Shown: piece by piece, positions 1 through 7,394 of the stretch
Position numbering within the stretch: the first letter of the stretch is position 1
Layout: every line of letters begins with the position of its first letter
Virus record (IMG/VR): IMGVR_UViG_3300020190_000114
Span: 1 to 43,919 of that record
Source of the DNA: a virus
Strand: one strand, 5' to 3'
DNA length: 43,919 nt
Notes under the pieces: generated by a model
Told to the model about the DNA's origin: nothing
Seen by the model: the letters and a program-made list of their open reading frames with translations, nothing else
The model's database searches: none
Position numbers and translations under genes: made by a program

Positions 1-155
1 AAATCAGGACTAATGAACAACATCATCGGACACTTTACTGCCCGAAGCAACTTACCAAAGGTTTCTTTGTAGTGATTGAAAGGCCGTGAGAAAGATGTTT
101 CCATCTCTCCTCTACCTATATTGATTAGTCCACTTACAATCGTGAGTGAAGACAT
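1..155 (-). CDS. HtrL/YibB-like protein, N-terminal fragment (runs off window)
   Basis: The frame opens at an ATG at 155 and stays open to base 1, giving 51 codons of an incomplete gene. The start has a GAGG Shine-Dalgarno about six bases upstream, inside the stop region of the preceding glycosyltransferase. The fragment begins SSLTIVSGLINIGRGEME and later has FNHYKETFGKLL and CPMMLFISPD. This order (T-I-V-x-G, then I-G-R-G, then P-M-x-x-F) resembles the N-terminus of the HtrL/YibB family, a glycosyltransferase-like group found in surface-polysaccharide loci. By family and by neighbours it probably modifies glycans. The catalytic part lies outside the window, so function is inferred only. Confidence 0.55.
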   Translation of the reverse strand, partial: MSSLTIVSGLINIGRGEMETSFSRPFNHYKETFGKLLRAVKCPMMLFISPD

Positions 156-163
156 AGTTACCC

Positions 164-1492
164 TCAATATCCTAGATGAATTGGCTTCTCAATTTTATTG
201 AGCCATCCTTTAGACTTACTATAAGGCCAGAGAACAAACTTGGAAGGTTTGCTATCCACAGGACTCACAAAAGTTACTGCTAGTTTAGAGTGCCCTTCGC
301 GGAGATCGTCTTTAGACTTGATAGCCTTGTCCCACATGATAGGTCTAGTCTCAGGCCTAAAGTCTTCTCTCCAAAGTGTATCGTTAGAATCATTGTGGAT
401 AGCACACACAACAAACTCTAGATCGCTCGCTTGGTGGAATTGCTTCTCGTCCCATACCAAAAGTGTGGCATTTCTAATCTTGCCTTCAGGTAGTCTCTCG
501 CAACGGTTCTTGAAATCTAGTTGAGCATACTCCTCGTATTGCTGAAGAGTTCTTTCTTTGCCCTTACCGTACTTGCCAAACACAATGTTTGGATCGTATT
601 CCATCTCAAACAGAACTCGGTTTCTATGATGGCAAATGTTGTTACGCTCAACCCAATTCATACCATCCACCAGTTTATCTTTGTTCTGATCAACATGATC
701 TACCCAATGCTTATGGGTTCTATACTCGCGGGTGTATTCATGCCACACCACATTTCTATGTGGGGTGAACAGATCATACCCGTGGGTGAAGCAACGCATT
801 GCCAACGAAATCTCTTCTCCGTGGAAGTAGTAGTTGGGATCGTGTGGAACTTCTCGCACCATGTCTCCAATAGTGAAAGCAAAGTGAGCAGAGAAGAACC
901 TACAAGGAATCGGAGATGTCAGTTCTTCAAACTTCTTTCCATTGCCTGCCCAAAAGCAAGTACCATCAATGTAGTGAGGCTTGAAGAACACACATCCTTC
1001 GGGGGTGAATCGGTCAAACTCCAAGTATAGTGCATGGTTCTTTTCAAGCAGATCATCGTGCTGTCGGCCGCGATGTTGCTCAGGATTGAACGGAGTTACA
1101 TATGCAGTAAGAAGTGGTTTCTTGTGTCCTTTTGCCTGTAACTCCTTGATCCATCCGATCAGAGTCTCATCCCAATCTTGAGCAAAGCGATGATGAGAGT
1201 CTAGTTGGAGCGTGTACTCTTCTCCGCCATACAGTTGCTCTTGGATAGAGTTGCGTGCCCAACACGCTCCCTTGCTTTGATTCCACGGCACATCAATGAT
1301 CTTGAAGCGAGGATCATTCTTGAACTCTTGTAGTTCAGCGTCCCACGGATCAGTAGCCTCGTGCTGCCAGCAAATCCCAAATCGTAGGCGATCAGGGTAC
1401 TTTGCCTTGTCTAAACAGTCCTTGATGGTAGGAACCAGTTCAGGATCACGATATGCTGCAATCTGAAGGAAAATGCGTTCATCGCTTGCCAT
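164..1492 (-). CDS. Glycosyltransferase, GlcNAc-transferase-like (PF11397-type)
   Basis: A 442-residue protein with a GT-A-like N-terminus: IFLQIAAYRDPELVPTI opens the nucleotide-sugar fold, and YTLQLDSHHRF (about residues 93-103) supplies a D-x-H variant of the metal-binding DxD motif. AGNGKKFEEL and HGEEISLAMRCFTHGYDLF follow, as in the GlcNAc transferase family of bacterial and phage proteins. The likely role is sugar transfer to a glycan or virion protein; donor and acceptor cannot be read from sequence. It is the third of a run of glycan- and nucleotide-related genes downstream of regA. Its start overlaps the end of the DUF1599 gene by 14 bases. The ribosome-binding site is only purine-rich (GAGAGAG). 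Confidence 0.8.
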   Translation of the reverse strand: MASDERIFLQIAAYRDPELVPTIKDCLDKAKYPDRLRFGICWQHEATDPWDAELQEFKNDPRFKIIDVPWNQSKGACWARNSIQEQLYGGEEYTLQLDSHHRFAQDWDETLIGWIKELQAKGHKKPLLTAYVTPFNPEQHRGRQHDDLLEKNHALYLEFDRFTPEGCVFFKPHYIDGTCFWAGNGKKFEELTSPIPCRFFSAHFAFTIGDMVREVPHDPNYYFHGEEISLAMRCFTHGYDLFTPHRNVVWHEYTREYRTHKHWVDHVDQNKDKLVDGMNWVERNNICHHRNRVLFEMEYDPNIVFGKYGKGKERTLQQYEEYAQLDFKNRCERLPEGKIRNATLLVWDEKQFHQASDLEFVVCAIHNDSNDTLWREDFRPETRPIMWDKAIKSKDDLREGHSKLAVTFVSPVDSKPSKFVLWPYSKSKGWLNKIEKPIHLGY

Positions 1493-1814
1493 TTTGTACT
1501 CTCTCTTTCTCTTTCAAGTAAGCACTCAACAGAACCATATAGTTGATTACATCTACACAAGTATCCATGAAACTCTCATTGGAAACATGAAGTTTGCCAG
1601 ACTCAACAAACGAACTGAGTCTGCTCATCTTATCAGTAAGACGAACCAAGAACCCCTGCTCGGTGGAGCAGATGCCCATTGATTCTACTCTTGTAAAGTT
1701 TGCGAACGGTTCTAGTCCGTCATTGCCTGCGTAGTCTCGGTTCTTCGCATCCATGAGGATGCGGCCGCTTTCGCAGATTTCTTTGTGCCATGCCAAAAGT
1801 TCATCACGAGTCAT
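1479..1814 (-). CDS. DUF1599 / nucleotide modification associated domain 1 protein
   Basis: A 111-residue protein. I start it at the ATG at 1814 (MTRDELLAWH), preceded by AGGAAGGTGA, because an upstream in-frame ATG at 1847 would overlap the dUTPase. Family features are AKNRDYAGND near the N-terminus, FANFTRVE, GFLVRLTDKMSRL in the middle and ESFMDTCVDVINYMVLL at the C-terminus. These match the DUF1599 (Nmad1) family, small helical proteins common in phages and often near nucleotide metabolism genes. The D-K-x-x-R and D-x-x-N-Y residues recall all-alpha NTP-pyrophosphohydrolase-like folds, but the activity is not established. It lies directly downstream of dUTPase, which supports a role in nucleotide pools. 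Confidence 0.75.
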   Translation of the reverse strand: MTRDELLAWHKEICESGRILMDAKNRDYAGNDGLEPFANFTRVESMGICSTEQGFLVRLTDKMSRLSSFVESGKLHVSNESFMDTCVDVINYMVLLSAYLKEKERVQNGKR

Positions 1815-1821
1815 AATATAA

Positions 1822-2346
1822 TCACCTTCCTGTTGATCCAAACCCACCGATACGATCTGTAGTTTGTTCGGGTCTAGTATGTATCTGTTCGATGGGTAAC
1901 CTAAGTATGCTTACAAGATCACCTTGACAGATTCTTTCGCCATGTTTTACTGTAACAATGGCGCTTGATGCGTTCCTGACCATCAGGAACAACTCATCAA
2001 AATAGTCTGCGTCAATGATACCTTCTCCGTTCGGCATAATAAGTCCACGCTTTAGTGCAACGCTTGATCGCATATGCACTCGAACAGAGTATCCCATAGG
2101 AATCTTTGCAATCAATCCAGTTGGAATCAGTACAGTAGTTTGCGGGGGAATCATCAAATCAGAGATGTGCCGTGGAGTAAGTCTGAGCATATCACCCATA
2201 GTGTTTTCAGCATCAACCGATTTGATGATTCTAAGATATCCACGATCATCCACAAGGTGTGCTGCCAAATCAAAACAAGCAGAATGTTCAGTTGCGTATG
2301 TGGGAAGTGGCGCGTTTGCATACAGTTGATGAAAGCCAAACTGCAT
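1822..2346 (-). CDS. dut: dUTPase (deoxyuridine triphosphatase)
   Basis: A 174-residue trimeric-type dUTPase, which hydrolyses dUTP to dUMP and pyrophosphate, keeping uracil out of DNA and supplying dUMP for dTMP. All five motifs are visible: ACFDLAA (about residues 23-29), RSSVALKRGL (93-102), GIIDADYFDEL (109-119) with the catalytic Asp, GERICQGDLV (136-145), and the C-terminal IGGFGSTG (166-173) that closes over the nucleotide. Between motifs 1 and 2 there is an insert of about 25 residues (DDRGYLRIIKS onward) relative to minimal dUTPases. The start has a clear GGAGACACA-ATG site. It pairs functionally with the dCMP deaminase at 19413-19955. Confidence 0.95.
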   Translation of the reverse strand: MQFGFHQLYANAPLPTYATEHSACFDLAAHLVDDRGYLRIIKSVDAENTMGDMLRLTPRHISDLMIPPQTTVLIPTGLIAKIPMGYSVRVHMRSSVALKRGLIMPNGEGIIDADYFDELFLMVRNASSAIVTVKHGERICQGDLVSILRLPIEQIHTRPEQTTDRIGGFGSTGR

Positions 2347-2356
2347 TGTGTCTCCA

Positions 2357-3031
2357 TTACTTAGAGGGAATAGGAATCAGTTCATTCAATGCTTGCACAT
2401 GAGTCGGAACAAGTGGACGATCAGTAAGACTTTGCCATTTGTTTTGACTTTCCCGTTCAGCGGACTGTACGAACATTGGGGTAGAGGCAGCAATCACTTT
2501 GAACTTACTCTGTGCTGCGGCAAATCCATTATCCATAGGAATTTGCTTGGTGTACAAACACATATGCGCTATGTCTGCTGCATAGTTCTTGTATCTTTCG
2601 GACACATACAGTACTGCGTGTGCTGCGAGCATACCGAAGATTCTGTACCATCCATTGTTCAAGTCAACAATTGCTTGCTTCTTATTTCCATGAGAAATAC
2701 CAAGATACACGGCATCAGTATCATCCGGCACTTCTATCACAGGTACGAATGCTTCAGTTGCAAGAGCATCATCCTCCAACACAAGAACAGATCCCTTGCT
2801 TGCTGATAGCAAGGCATCAATGTGCGCTTGTCCACATCCCATGTAGTGTTTGCCAAACGCTCTGAGTTTAACAGCGGATAGGTTTTTTGGTGGTGGAATG
2901 ATCCTGCCTGGGATTCGCATATGCGAAGTGAATCCCAAGCGATCAAATTGCTCAGTCATTTGTTTGGCATTTGAAGTTGCTCGGTCTAGATTGATCCATC
3001 TAGTTTGTACATTACGAAGGTCAATTTTCAT
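2357..3031 (-). CDS. Glycosyltransferase family 25-like protein
   Basis: A 224-residue protein with the GT25 plan. The N-terminus RWINLDRATSN (residues 11-21) matches the I-N-L-x-R donor-fold opening, GCGQAHIDAL (65-74) resembles the G-C-x-x-S-H segment, and VLVLEDDAL (82-90) gives the E-D-D metal/donor site. GT25 enzymes (lipooligosaccharide galactosyltransferases and relatives) add sugars to surface glycans. In a phage the acceptor may be host envelope glycan, virion protein or DNA; the sequence does not say which. It starts immediately after regA, with GAGAGTGAC upstream of the ATG. Confidence 0.75.
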   Translation of the reverse strand: MKIDLRNVQTRWINLDRATSNAKQMTEQFDRLGFTSHMRIPGRIIPPPKNLSAVKLRAFGKHYMGCGQAHIDALLSASKGSVLVLEDDALATEAFVPVIEVPDDTDAVYLGISHGNKKQAIVDLNNGWYRIFGMLAAHAVLYVSERYKNYAADIAHMCLYTKQIPMDNGFAAAQSKFKVIAASTPMFVQSAERESQNKWQSLTDRPLVPTHVQALNELIPIPSK

Positions 3032-3042
3032 GTCACTCTCTC

Positions 3043-3453
3043 TTAGAACTTCTTACCGATATGATACTTGGGAACCAGTTCCCAATCTCCCTTTTCCTTG
3101 TGGGGAATGATCTTGATTTGAGCAAGGCCTGCGGTGATATTTGCTGTCTTTGTGGGATCAACTACTTTGACGAGTCCCCATTCGTTCAACAAAGTCACAA
3201 TGGTATTGCGTCGAGCGATATCTGCTTCGGTCAGCGTGGACGGAAGACCATCAAGCGCGAACAGTTCCTTGAAATGGACGATATAGTATTTGCCCCGCTT
3301 GTGTAGAATATGGCAAGACTGATACAGTTTCTTTTCAGTCTTGGAGGAAATCCCAATGCGGGTCAGGGTTTCCTTTACCTTTAGGAAATCATCTGGCTTT
3401 GCCAGTGTGATCTCTACTAATTCTTCAACGGTGATTTTGGGTTGGTGTTCCAT
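3043..3453 (-). CDS. regA: RegA translational repressor
   Basis: Homologue of T4 RegA, which binds the initiation regions of early mRNAs and represses their translation. The core VEITLAKPDDFLKVKETL is almost the same as T4, followed by YQSCHILHKRGKYYIVHFKE and the C-terminal WELVPKYHIG. I place the start at the second ATG (MEHQPK), which has a GGAG site nine bases upstream. A longer in-frame start at 3468 has a badly spaced site. The product is about 136 residues against 122 in T4, with a longer N-terminus. It follows gp62, the T4 order. RegA targets in this phage probably include its own clamp-loader operon, by analogy. Confidence 0.93.
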   Translation of the reverse strand: MEHQPKITVEELVEITLAKPDDFLKVKETLTRIGISSKTEKKLYQSCHILHKRGKYYIVHFKELFALDGLPSTLTEADIARRNTIVTLLNEWGLVKVVDPTKTANITAGLAQIKIIPHKEKGDWELVPKYHIGKKF

Positions 3454-3515
3454 ACATATGCACTCCATGCCAATGAGTATGCCTCATCTTTACAAATATG
3501 TAGGAACCGGCTAAC

Positions 3516-3896
3516 TTAGACACCGCCCCGATAGGTAGAGCGCACAATGTTAGTGATCTGTTCGGGTGTCAGTACTCGCATGATGTCTTTAGCCTTGGCA
3601 TCAGAGCAACCATACCGCTCTTTGATAGATGCCAGATTTTCTGCTTCTTCTGCCTTGAACCATTTACTGAATCGTTTCCTAGAGCGGATGCTATGCCGCA
3701 GAAAATCAAACTGCATTCGTTTACGCAGGGAACCATAACGATTCATCGCGTTTGCTTGCAAGATGGTATCAGGGAAGTAGGACAGTCCTCGGTTCACCAA
3801 GAACGGAACATATCCCTTCTCGTCATGCTCTTCATCACACAACGAGTTCTTGTTCACATTGATGGCGTTCAGGTAGTCTGTGAGTTTAAGCGGCAT
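3516..3896 (-). CDS. 62: Clamp-loader small subunit, gp62-like
   Basis: A 126-residue protein in the T4 gene 62 position, between gp44 and regA. It resembles the short gp62 of cyanophage-type T4-like phages: LSYFPDTILQANAMN in the first half, MQFDFLRHSIRSRKRFSKWFK in the middle, and a C-terminal helical region ending LTPEQITNIV. gp62 forms a 1:4 complex with gp44 and loads the gp45 sliding clamp at primer-template junctions. It is much shorter than the 187-residue T4 protein. The start at 3896 (MPLKLT) has GGTGG close upstream and overlaps the end of the GroES-like gene by 11 bases, suggesting translational coupling. An upstream in-frame codon at 3914 is less likely. Confidence 0.88.
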   Translation of the reverse strand: MPLKLTDYLNAINVNKNSLCDEEHDEKGYVPFLVNRGLSYFPDTILQANAMNRYGSLRKRMQFDFLRHSIRSRKRFSKWFKAEEAENLASIKERYGCSDAKAKDIMRVLTPEQITNIVRSTYRGGV

Positions 3897-4152
3897 CTCG
3901 CACCACCAAAGCAATGTGATCCTGATGTACCAAGTCTAGATCACCGTAGTGATTGCCACGATTAGTCGCTAGTTCCCAATACACCATATCTCCCACACGA
4001 ATATCCTCGGTGATTCCACATCCAACCGCAACCACTTCAGCAAGTACAAAGTGACCCTTGGTATTATCATCCTTGTAGATGATTCCACCCTCGGTCTTCT
4101 TCTCTTTACCAAGATCGGTGCGTACAGCAACCCACTTACCAATAGGTCGCAT
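3886..4152 (-). CDS. GroES-like co-chaperonin (Cpn10 family)
   Basis: An 88-residue Cpn10-like protein. MRPIGKWVAVR aligns with the GroES N-terminus (xRPLxDRVxVx). KKTEGGIIYKDDNT corresponds to the GroEL-binding mobile loop with its G-G-I-hydrophobic motif. AEVVAVGCG, VGDMVYW and the C-terminal IALVV follow as in GroES. It would cap the host GroEL ring and help fold capsid or other proteins, as T4 gp31 does, although here the family is true Cpn10-like. The ATG overlaps the TAA of the methyltransferase (TAATG) and has a GGAG site. Its place between clamp-loader genes gp44 and gp62 is unusual. Confidence 0.8.
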   Translation of the reverse strand: MRPIGKWVAVRTDLGKEKKTEGGIIYKDDNTKGHFVLAEVVAVGCGITEDIRVGDMVYWELATNRGNHYGDLDLVHQDHIALVVRDAA

Positions 4153-4829
4153 TATGCTCTCCTCATGCAGAGCCATGCAACCTGAGTAAACTCAGATTTC
4201 ATATAAGGAATCACATCGGCTGGAACTTTCAAATCACTATCCCATGTTTCACACCAAAGCCAAAGATTCTTGTCTAACTTCTCTTCATTCGACATTGAAT
4301 TAAGTAGTTCTTTGTCAGGATGATAGTCATGTCCCATGATAACATCTCCTGATTTTAAGAGCGGGGAGAGAGCAGTCAATTCATGCATCTTGTTTGCACC
4401 ATCACACAGGACTATCGTAGTTCCTTCGGAAGCGATAATACTTGCAACCCCATCATGCTTTTCGGGAATCAATGTTGCTTCCCCATAGTTAAAGATGTTC
4501 TCTACTCGGAACTCAATCGCATCAGTAGAATATCCAAGAGATTCAGCGTTAGTCTTGCCTATGTTATGGATGTCCCAAGTAATGATTTTGGTTGAGTTCA
4601 TTCCTAGTTCATCTAGGGTGTCGCGTAGCAGAAGCGTCAGTCCTGCATGAGAAGTACCAATTTCAAGAACTCTGACTGGTTTAGTTTGTCTGAACAACTC
4701 CTTAAAGCATTCAGTGATATTGGGATGTTGCATGGTGATATATCCCTTGTACGAAAACCAACCTTGTCTAAGTAATTCTCTATCTACCATGTCACGAGAC
4801 GGCCCGAGCGTGTATGAAATTCTCCTCAT
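4152..4829 (-). CDS. Class I SAM-dependent methyltransferase
   Basis: A 225-residue Rossmann-type methyltransferase. Motif I is RVLEIGTSHAGLTLLL, the Asp of the next strand is in IITWDIHNIGK, and GTTIVLCDGANK and GDVIMGHDYHPD form later strands. The GxSxxGLTxxL loop and the C-terminal G-H-D-Y resemble the CmcI/cephalosporin-hydroxylase and rhamnosyl O-methyltransferase group, so an O-methylation of a sugar or small molecule is plausible. The substrate is unknown. The ATG at 4829 overlaps the gp44 stop (ATGA), so it is co-translated with the clamp loader. It and the GroES-like gene form a two-gene insertion between gp44 and gp62. Confidence 0.75.
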   Translation of the reverse strand: MRRISYTLGPSRDMVDRELLRQGWFSYKGYITMQHPNITECFKELFRQTKPVRVLEIGTSHAGLTLLLRDTLDELGMNSTKIITWDIHNIGKTNAESLGYSTDAIEFRVENIFNYGEATLIPEKHDGVASIIASEGTTIVLCDGANKMHELTALSPLLKSGDVIMGHDYHPDKELLNSMSNEEKLDKNLWLWCETWDSDLKVPADVIPYMKSEFTQVAWLCMRRA

Positions 4830-5773
4830 TTGAACTCGCACTCCATCATAATCTCGGTCAAGCAAGCAGTCATGTTGATCTCTGCATCGGCAACAAATGC
4901 TGCCTTGTACTGGTACTCTGCCAGAATCAGAACCAACTTCGGAATGCTAGACGGAGTAAAGCAATCGTACATGGACTCGTAAATCTTGCGAAACAGAGAT
5001 GCTGAATCAGCATCAGAGTTCTCTACAACCCACTTGCGAACCGATGTGAAGTCCTTGTCTTTCAAGGCAGAGATGAGTTCCTTGATCTTGATTTCACCAA
5101 GTTGAGTCAGGATACCCACATCAATCTTGCCAGACACCGAATACCGCTGCAACTCATTCAAGATGCGGCGGAAATCGGGGAAGTGCTTCATTATGAGTTC
5201 GACAAGCACCTTGTCATCGTATGCGACACCTTCGGCATCCAAGATGCCTTTGACTCGCTGAAGCATTTGCTTGGCGAGGGTGGGTCGTTCTTTGGTTGGG
5301 ATTTGGAAGTTGATGCAAGTACACCGCGATTGAAGCGGTTCGATGATCCTGTTCTTGAAGTTACAAGTCAGGATGAACCGGCAGTTCGCGCTGAACTCTT
5401 CCATGAATCCACGCAGAGCAGGCTGTGTGCTTTGGGCATTCGAGTAATCAAACTCGTCAAGAATCACAACCTTCTTGTTGCCTGACATGGATACCGTACT
5501 CGCAAAGTTTCGGATGCGAGTACGGAGGGTATCAATGTTTCCATCTTCTGAGCAGTTGACGATGATGCAGTCGCTATCCAGTTCGTTGCACAAGGAACGG
5601 GCAACTGTAGTCTTCCCGCATCCTGCTCCACCCGATAGCAGTAAGTTCTGCACCTCGCCCGACTCCACCATGTCGGTGAAAGTCTTCTTCATCGCAGACG
5701 GAAGAATGCAGTCCGCAATCACCTTTGGGCGGTACTTCTCCACCCAAAGGTATTCGGTTACCGTAGCAGTCAT
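4826..5773 (-). CDS. 44: Clamp-loader large subunit, gp44-like AAA+ ATPase
   Basis: A 315-residue AAA+ ATPase close to T4 gp44 (319 residues). LWVEKYRPKVIADC opens the clamp-loader fold, Walker A is GGAGCGKTTVA (48-58), Walker B is VVILDEFDYSN (102-112), ILTCNFKNRIIEPLQSRC (134-151) contains sensor 1 and the arginine finger SRC motif. Together with gp62 it uses ATP to open the gp45 ring and load it on DNA. The start is well supported by AAGGAG spaced five to seven bases from the ATG. The gp45 stop codon is part of that site. Confidence 0.95.
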   Translation of the reverse strand: MTATVTEYLWVEKYRPKVIADCILPSAMKKTFTDMVESGEVQNLLLSGGAGCGKTTVARSLCNELDSDCIIVNCSEDGNIDTLRTRIRNFASTVSMSGNKKVVILDEFDYSNAQSTQPALRGFMEEFSANCRFILTCNFKNRIIEPLQSRCTCINFQIPTKERPTLAKQMLQRVKGILDAEGVAYDDKVLVELIMKHFPDFRRILNELQRYSVSGKIDVGILTQLGEIKIKELISALKDKDFTSVRKWVVENSDADSASLFRKIYESMYDCFTPSSIPKLVLILAEYQYKAAFVADAEINMTACLTEIMMECEFK

Positions 5774-5775
5774 GT

Positions 5776-6495
5776 TTACTCCTTAGAGGCAGTGCTTGAA
5801 GTTGCTTCAAGCGCAACGAAGTAAGTCAAGTCCTTGCTGCAATGTGAGAACTTGGCGACAATGCTCTTGCTGATATGCACATCGTAATCGCCCGGCATGA
5901 GTTTCAGATTGTCAACCTTCATGTGAATATCAAACTTGGTCTTCGCCTTGTTCTCTCCCACAACGATGGAGTAAGTGTTGGAACCCTTGTCTGACTTGTC
6001 GAACACGACAACTTCAATCTTGTCTTTCGTTCCGCGTACAGAGATGTCACCAACCTGTAGCACAGAACTGGCTCGCATGATCTCAGCAACATTGTCTGCG
6101 GTCAACTTGAATGACACAAGAATATCGGGCATAGTGATACTCTTCTTGGGAGCAGTCAGCAGACTTGGTTCGCAGTAGTAGTAATTGACACTCGGTGCAT
6201 TCTTGCGAGCCGCATCAGAGATTACCACAGACTTCTCTCCAAAAGTCAGCAGCGGTTCCTTGAACAGCGAGATCACACCAAGAAACTTATTCAAGTCCCA
6301 AATGCCAAACTCGATGTCGAAAGTTTCGTCTACGGTTGCCTCAGCCATGACATTCTTTACAGGAGTCACGGTGGCAATAGTGTTGCCTGGACGGATGAGA
6401 ATGTTTGAGTTCAGCGAGGCGAAGTTCTTGAGAACAGCGAGAGTTTCTTGAGATAGTTTCATACCAGTTTCGTTTTCAGTAGCAGTAGCAGTCAT
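5776..6495 (-). CDS. 45: Sliding clamp, gp45-like
   Basis: A 239-residue trimeric clamp homologue. KLSQETLAVLKNFASLNSNI matches the T4 gp45 N-terminus, WDLNKFLGVISLF and the C-terminal YFVALEATSS are also characteristic. In T4-like phages the clamp tethers polymerase and, with gp33 and gp55, activates late transcription, so it also links replication to late promoters. I start it at 6495 (MTATATENETG) because of the GGAGACATT-ATG site. This gives a roughly ten-residue extension before the T4-like start. A sigma70-like promoter lies at 6525-6552, so the gp45-44-62-regA block probably has its own early promoter. Confidence 0.93.
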   Translation of the reverse strand: MTATATENETGMKLSQETLAVLKNFASLNSNILIRPGNTIATVTPVKNVMAEATVDETFDIEFGIWDLNKFLGVISLFKEPLLTFGEKSVVISDAARKNAPSVNYYYCEPSLLTAPKKSITMPDILVSFKLTADNVAEIMRASSVLQVGDISVRGTKDKIEVVVFDKSDKGSNTYSIVVGENKAKTKFDIHMKVDNLKLMPGDYDVHISKSIVAKFSHCSKDLTYFVALEATSSTASKE

Positions 6496-6524
6496 AATGT
6501 CTCCATTCTGTAAGGGGTTCACAA

Positions 6525-6552
6525 AGTATACTTTCACCTTGGTTTCTTGCAA
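6525..6552 (-). promoter_or_regulatory. Sigma70-like promoter for gp45 operon
   Basis: On the minus strand TTGCAA (-35) and TATACT (-10) are separated by 16 bases. The predicted transcript starts near 6518, 23 bases before the gp45 ATG, leaving room for the GGAG site. The promoter overlaps the 3' end of the small ORF at 6534-6689. Inference from consensus only. Confidence 0.6.
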
Positions 6553-6689
6553 CCACAACCTTTAGATTTTTCAGGATTGGGTGGTGCAGAGTTTATTTGC
6601 CGTGCCTGTATGTTTGCAGGTTGATTCGGCGATGGTCTAGATGTCTGTGGTGAGTTGTTGAGTCTTGTTGGGCGATTAATTCGTCGCAT
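6534..6689 (-). CDS. Small basic protein with C-terminal CGCKK motif
   Basis: A 51-residue open frame fills the otherwise empty interval between the zinc-motif gene and gp45. It starts MRRINRPTR, is rich in Asn, Pro, Gln and Ser, and ends KSKGCGCKKPR. A low-complexity body with a C-x-C-K-K tail looks like a real small phage protein rather than chance. The ATG overlaps the last codons of the upstream gene by 14 bases, so translation may be by coupling. There is no good Shine-Dalgarno. Function unknown; the Cys pair could bind metal. Confidence 0.45.
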   Translation of the reverse strand: MRRINRPTRLNNSPQTSRPSPNQPANIQARQINSAPPNPEKSKGCGCKKPR

Positions 6690-7218
6690 CGGTTTTCTTG
6701 ATCGTCAGGTCTACTTGCCGTTCGATCTGCTCCTTTCGGGTAAAGTCGTACTTCATTCTTCGTTCGACAGTTTCTTCTGCGCTAGGAGTGTAGTTTGTGA
6801 ATCCAGGCATACTGAGTGGACAAACAACTTTCGGGAAGTCAAGTTTCGTGTAATCTTCTGGCTGCTTGGCATTCAGCCAAGTTGCCGCTCTATCTCCGCA
6901 GCCACACTCACCACAATAGAATCTACCTTGCTCTGCCTGACTATCTCGCCTAAACTGACATGGTTCAATACCTCTAGCAGAGTCTCCATGGCAGGAAACC
7001 AAACGAACCCTTTTGGTTTCTTCGTCGCATCTCTTGTCTTGAGTGATTCCGCGTGAAGCATACGCTTCTACCACACTCTTTACCTTGTTCAGTAGAGAAG
7101 GTGGATGTTGCGGTCCTGGAGTAGGGATTGGAGTAGAAGCAGGTGAACGCTGTTTGGGTGTTCCCTTAGACCACCCTCCGGTAGCAACAATCTTTTTACC
7201 GTTGTTTGGTGCGCTCAT
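6676..7218 (-). CDS. Conserved phage protein with cysteine (zinc-like) motifs
   Basis: A 180-residue protein of unknown function. I start it at MSAPNN (7218), with GAGG nine bases upstream. The N-terminal third is Pro/Ser/Thr-rich and probably unstructured. The middle contains VSCHGDSARGIEPCQF, then FYCGECGCGD, and later VVCPLSMPG: six or more cysteines plus a histidine, enough for one or two zinc sites. The end (ERRMKYDFTRKEQIERQVD) is charged and helical. It sits in the replication region between RNase H and the sliding clamp, so a nucleic-acid-associated role is possible but unproven. Confidence 0.6.
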   Translation of the reverse strand: MSAPNNGKKIVATGGWSKGTPKQRSPASTPIPTPGPQHPPSLLNKVKSVVEAYASRGITQDKRCDEETKRVRLVSCHGDSARGIEPCQFRRDSQAEQGRFYCGECGCGDRAATWLNAKQPEDYTKLDFPKVVCPLSMPGFTNYTPSAEETVERRMKYDFTRKEQIERQVDLTIKKTDATN

Positions 7219-7393
7219 CTTGATAATCCTCAAACGAGTCGTCTTCGTAACGCTCAATGTCAGAAGATGCTTCTCGCATCTTTTGCTTCTGTGAATGACG
7301 GTCGCCGCGCTTTTGCTTTTTCTTTATACCGCGATCCTTATGAAAGCGTTCAAAAGAACCCGATTCTTCCCAATTGTTCCACGGTTTACTCAT
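7196..7393 (-). CDS. Small charged protein, unknown function
   Basis: A 65-residue protein starting MSKPWNNWEES, then a strongly basic centre (KDRGIKKKQKRGDRH) and an acidic C-terminus (DDSFEDYQDE). It is likely disordered. The ATG follows the RNase H stop by two bases (TGATATG), with GGAA upstream, and its end overlaps the next gene by 23 bases. Such short K/R/D/E-rich proteins are common in T4-like genomes. No function can be assigned. Confidence 0.5.
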   Translation of the reverse strand: MSKPWNNWEESGSFERFHKDRGIKKKQKRGDRHSQKQKMREASSDIERYEDDSFEDYQDERTKQR

Positions 7394-7394
7394 A

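Noticed and set aside
6676-7257. Longer start for the Cys-motif protein at 7257
   Set aside because: The ATG at 7218 has GAGG at fair spacing, and the longer form would extend the overlap with the small upstream gene.
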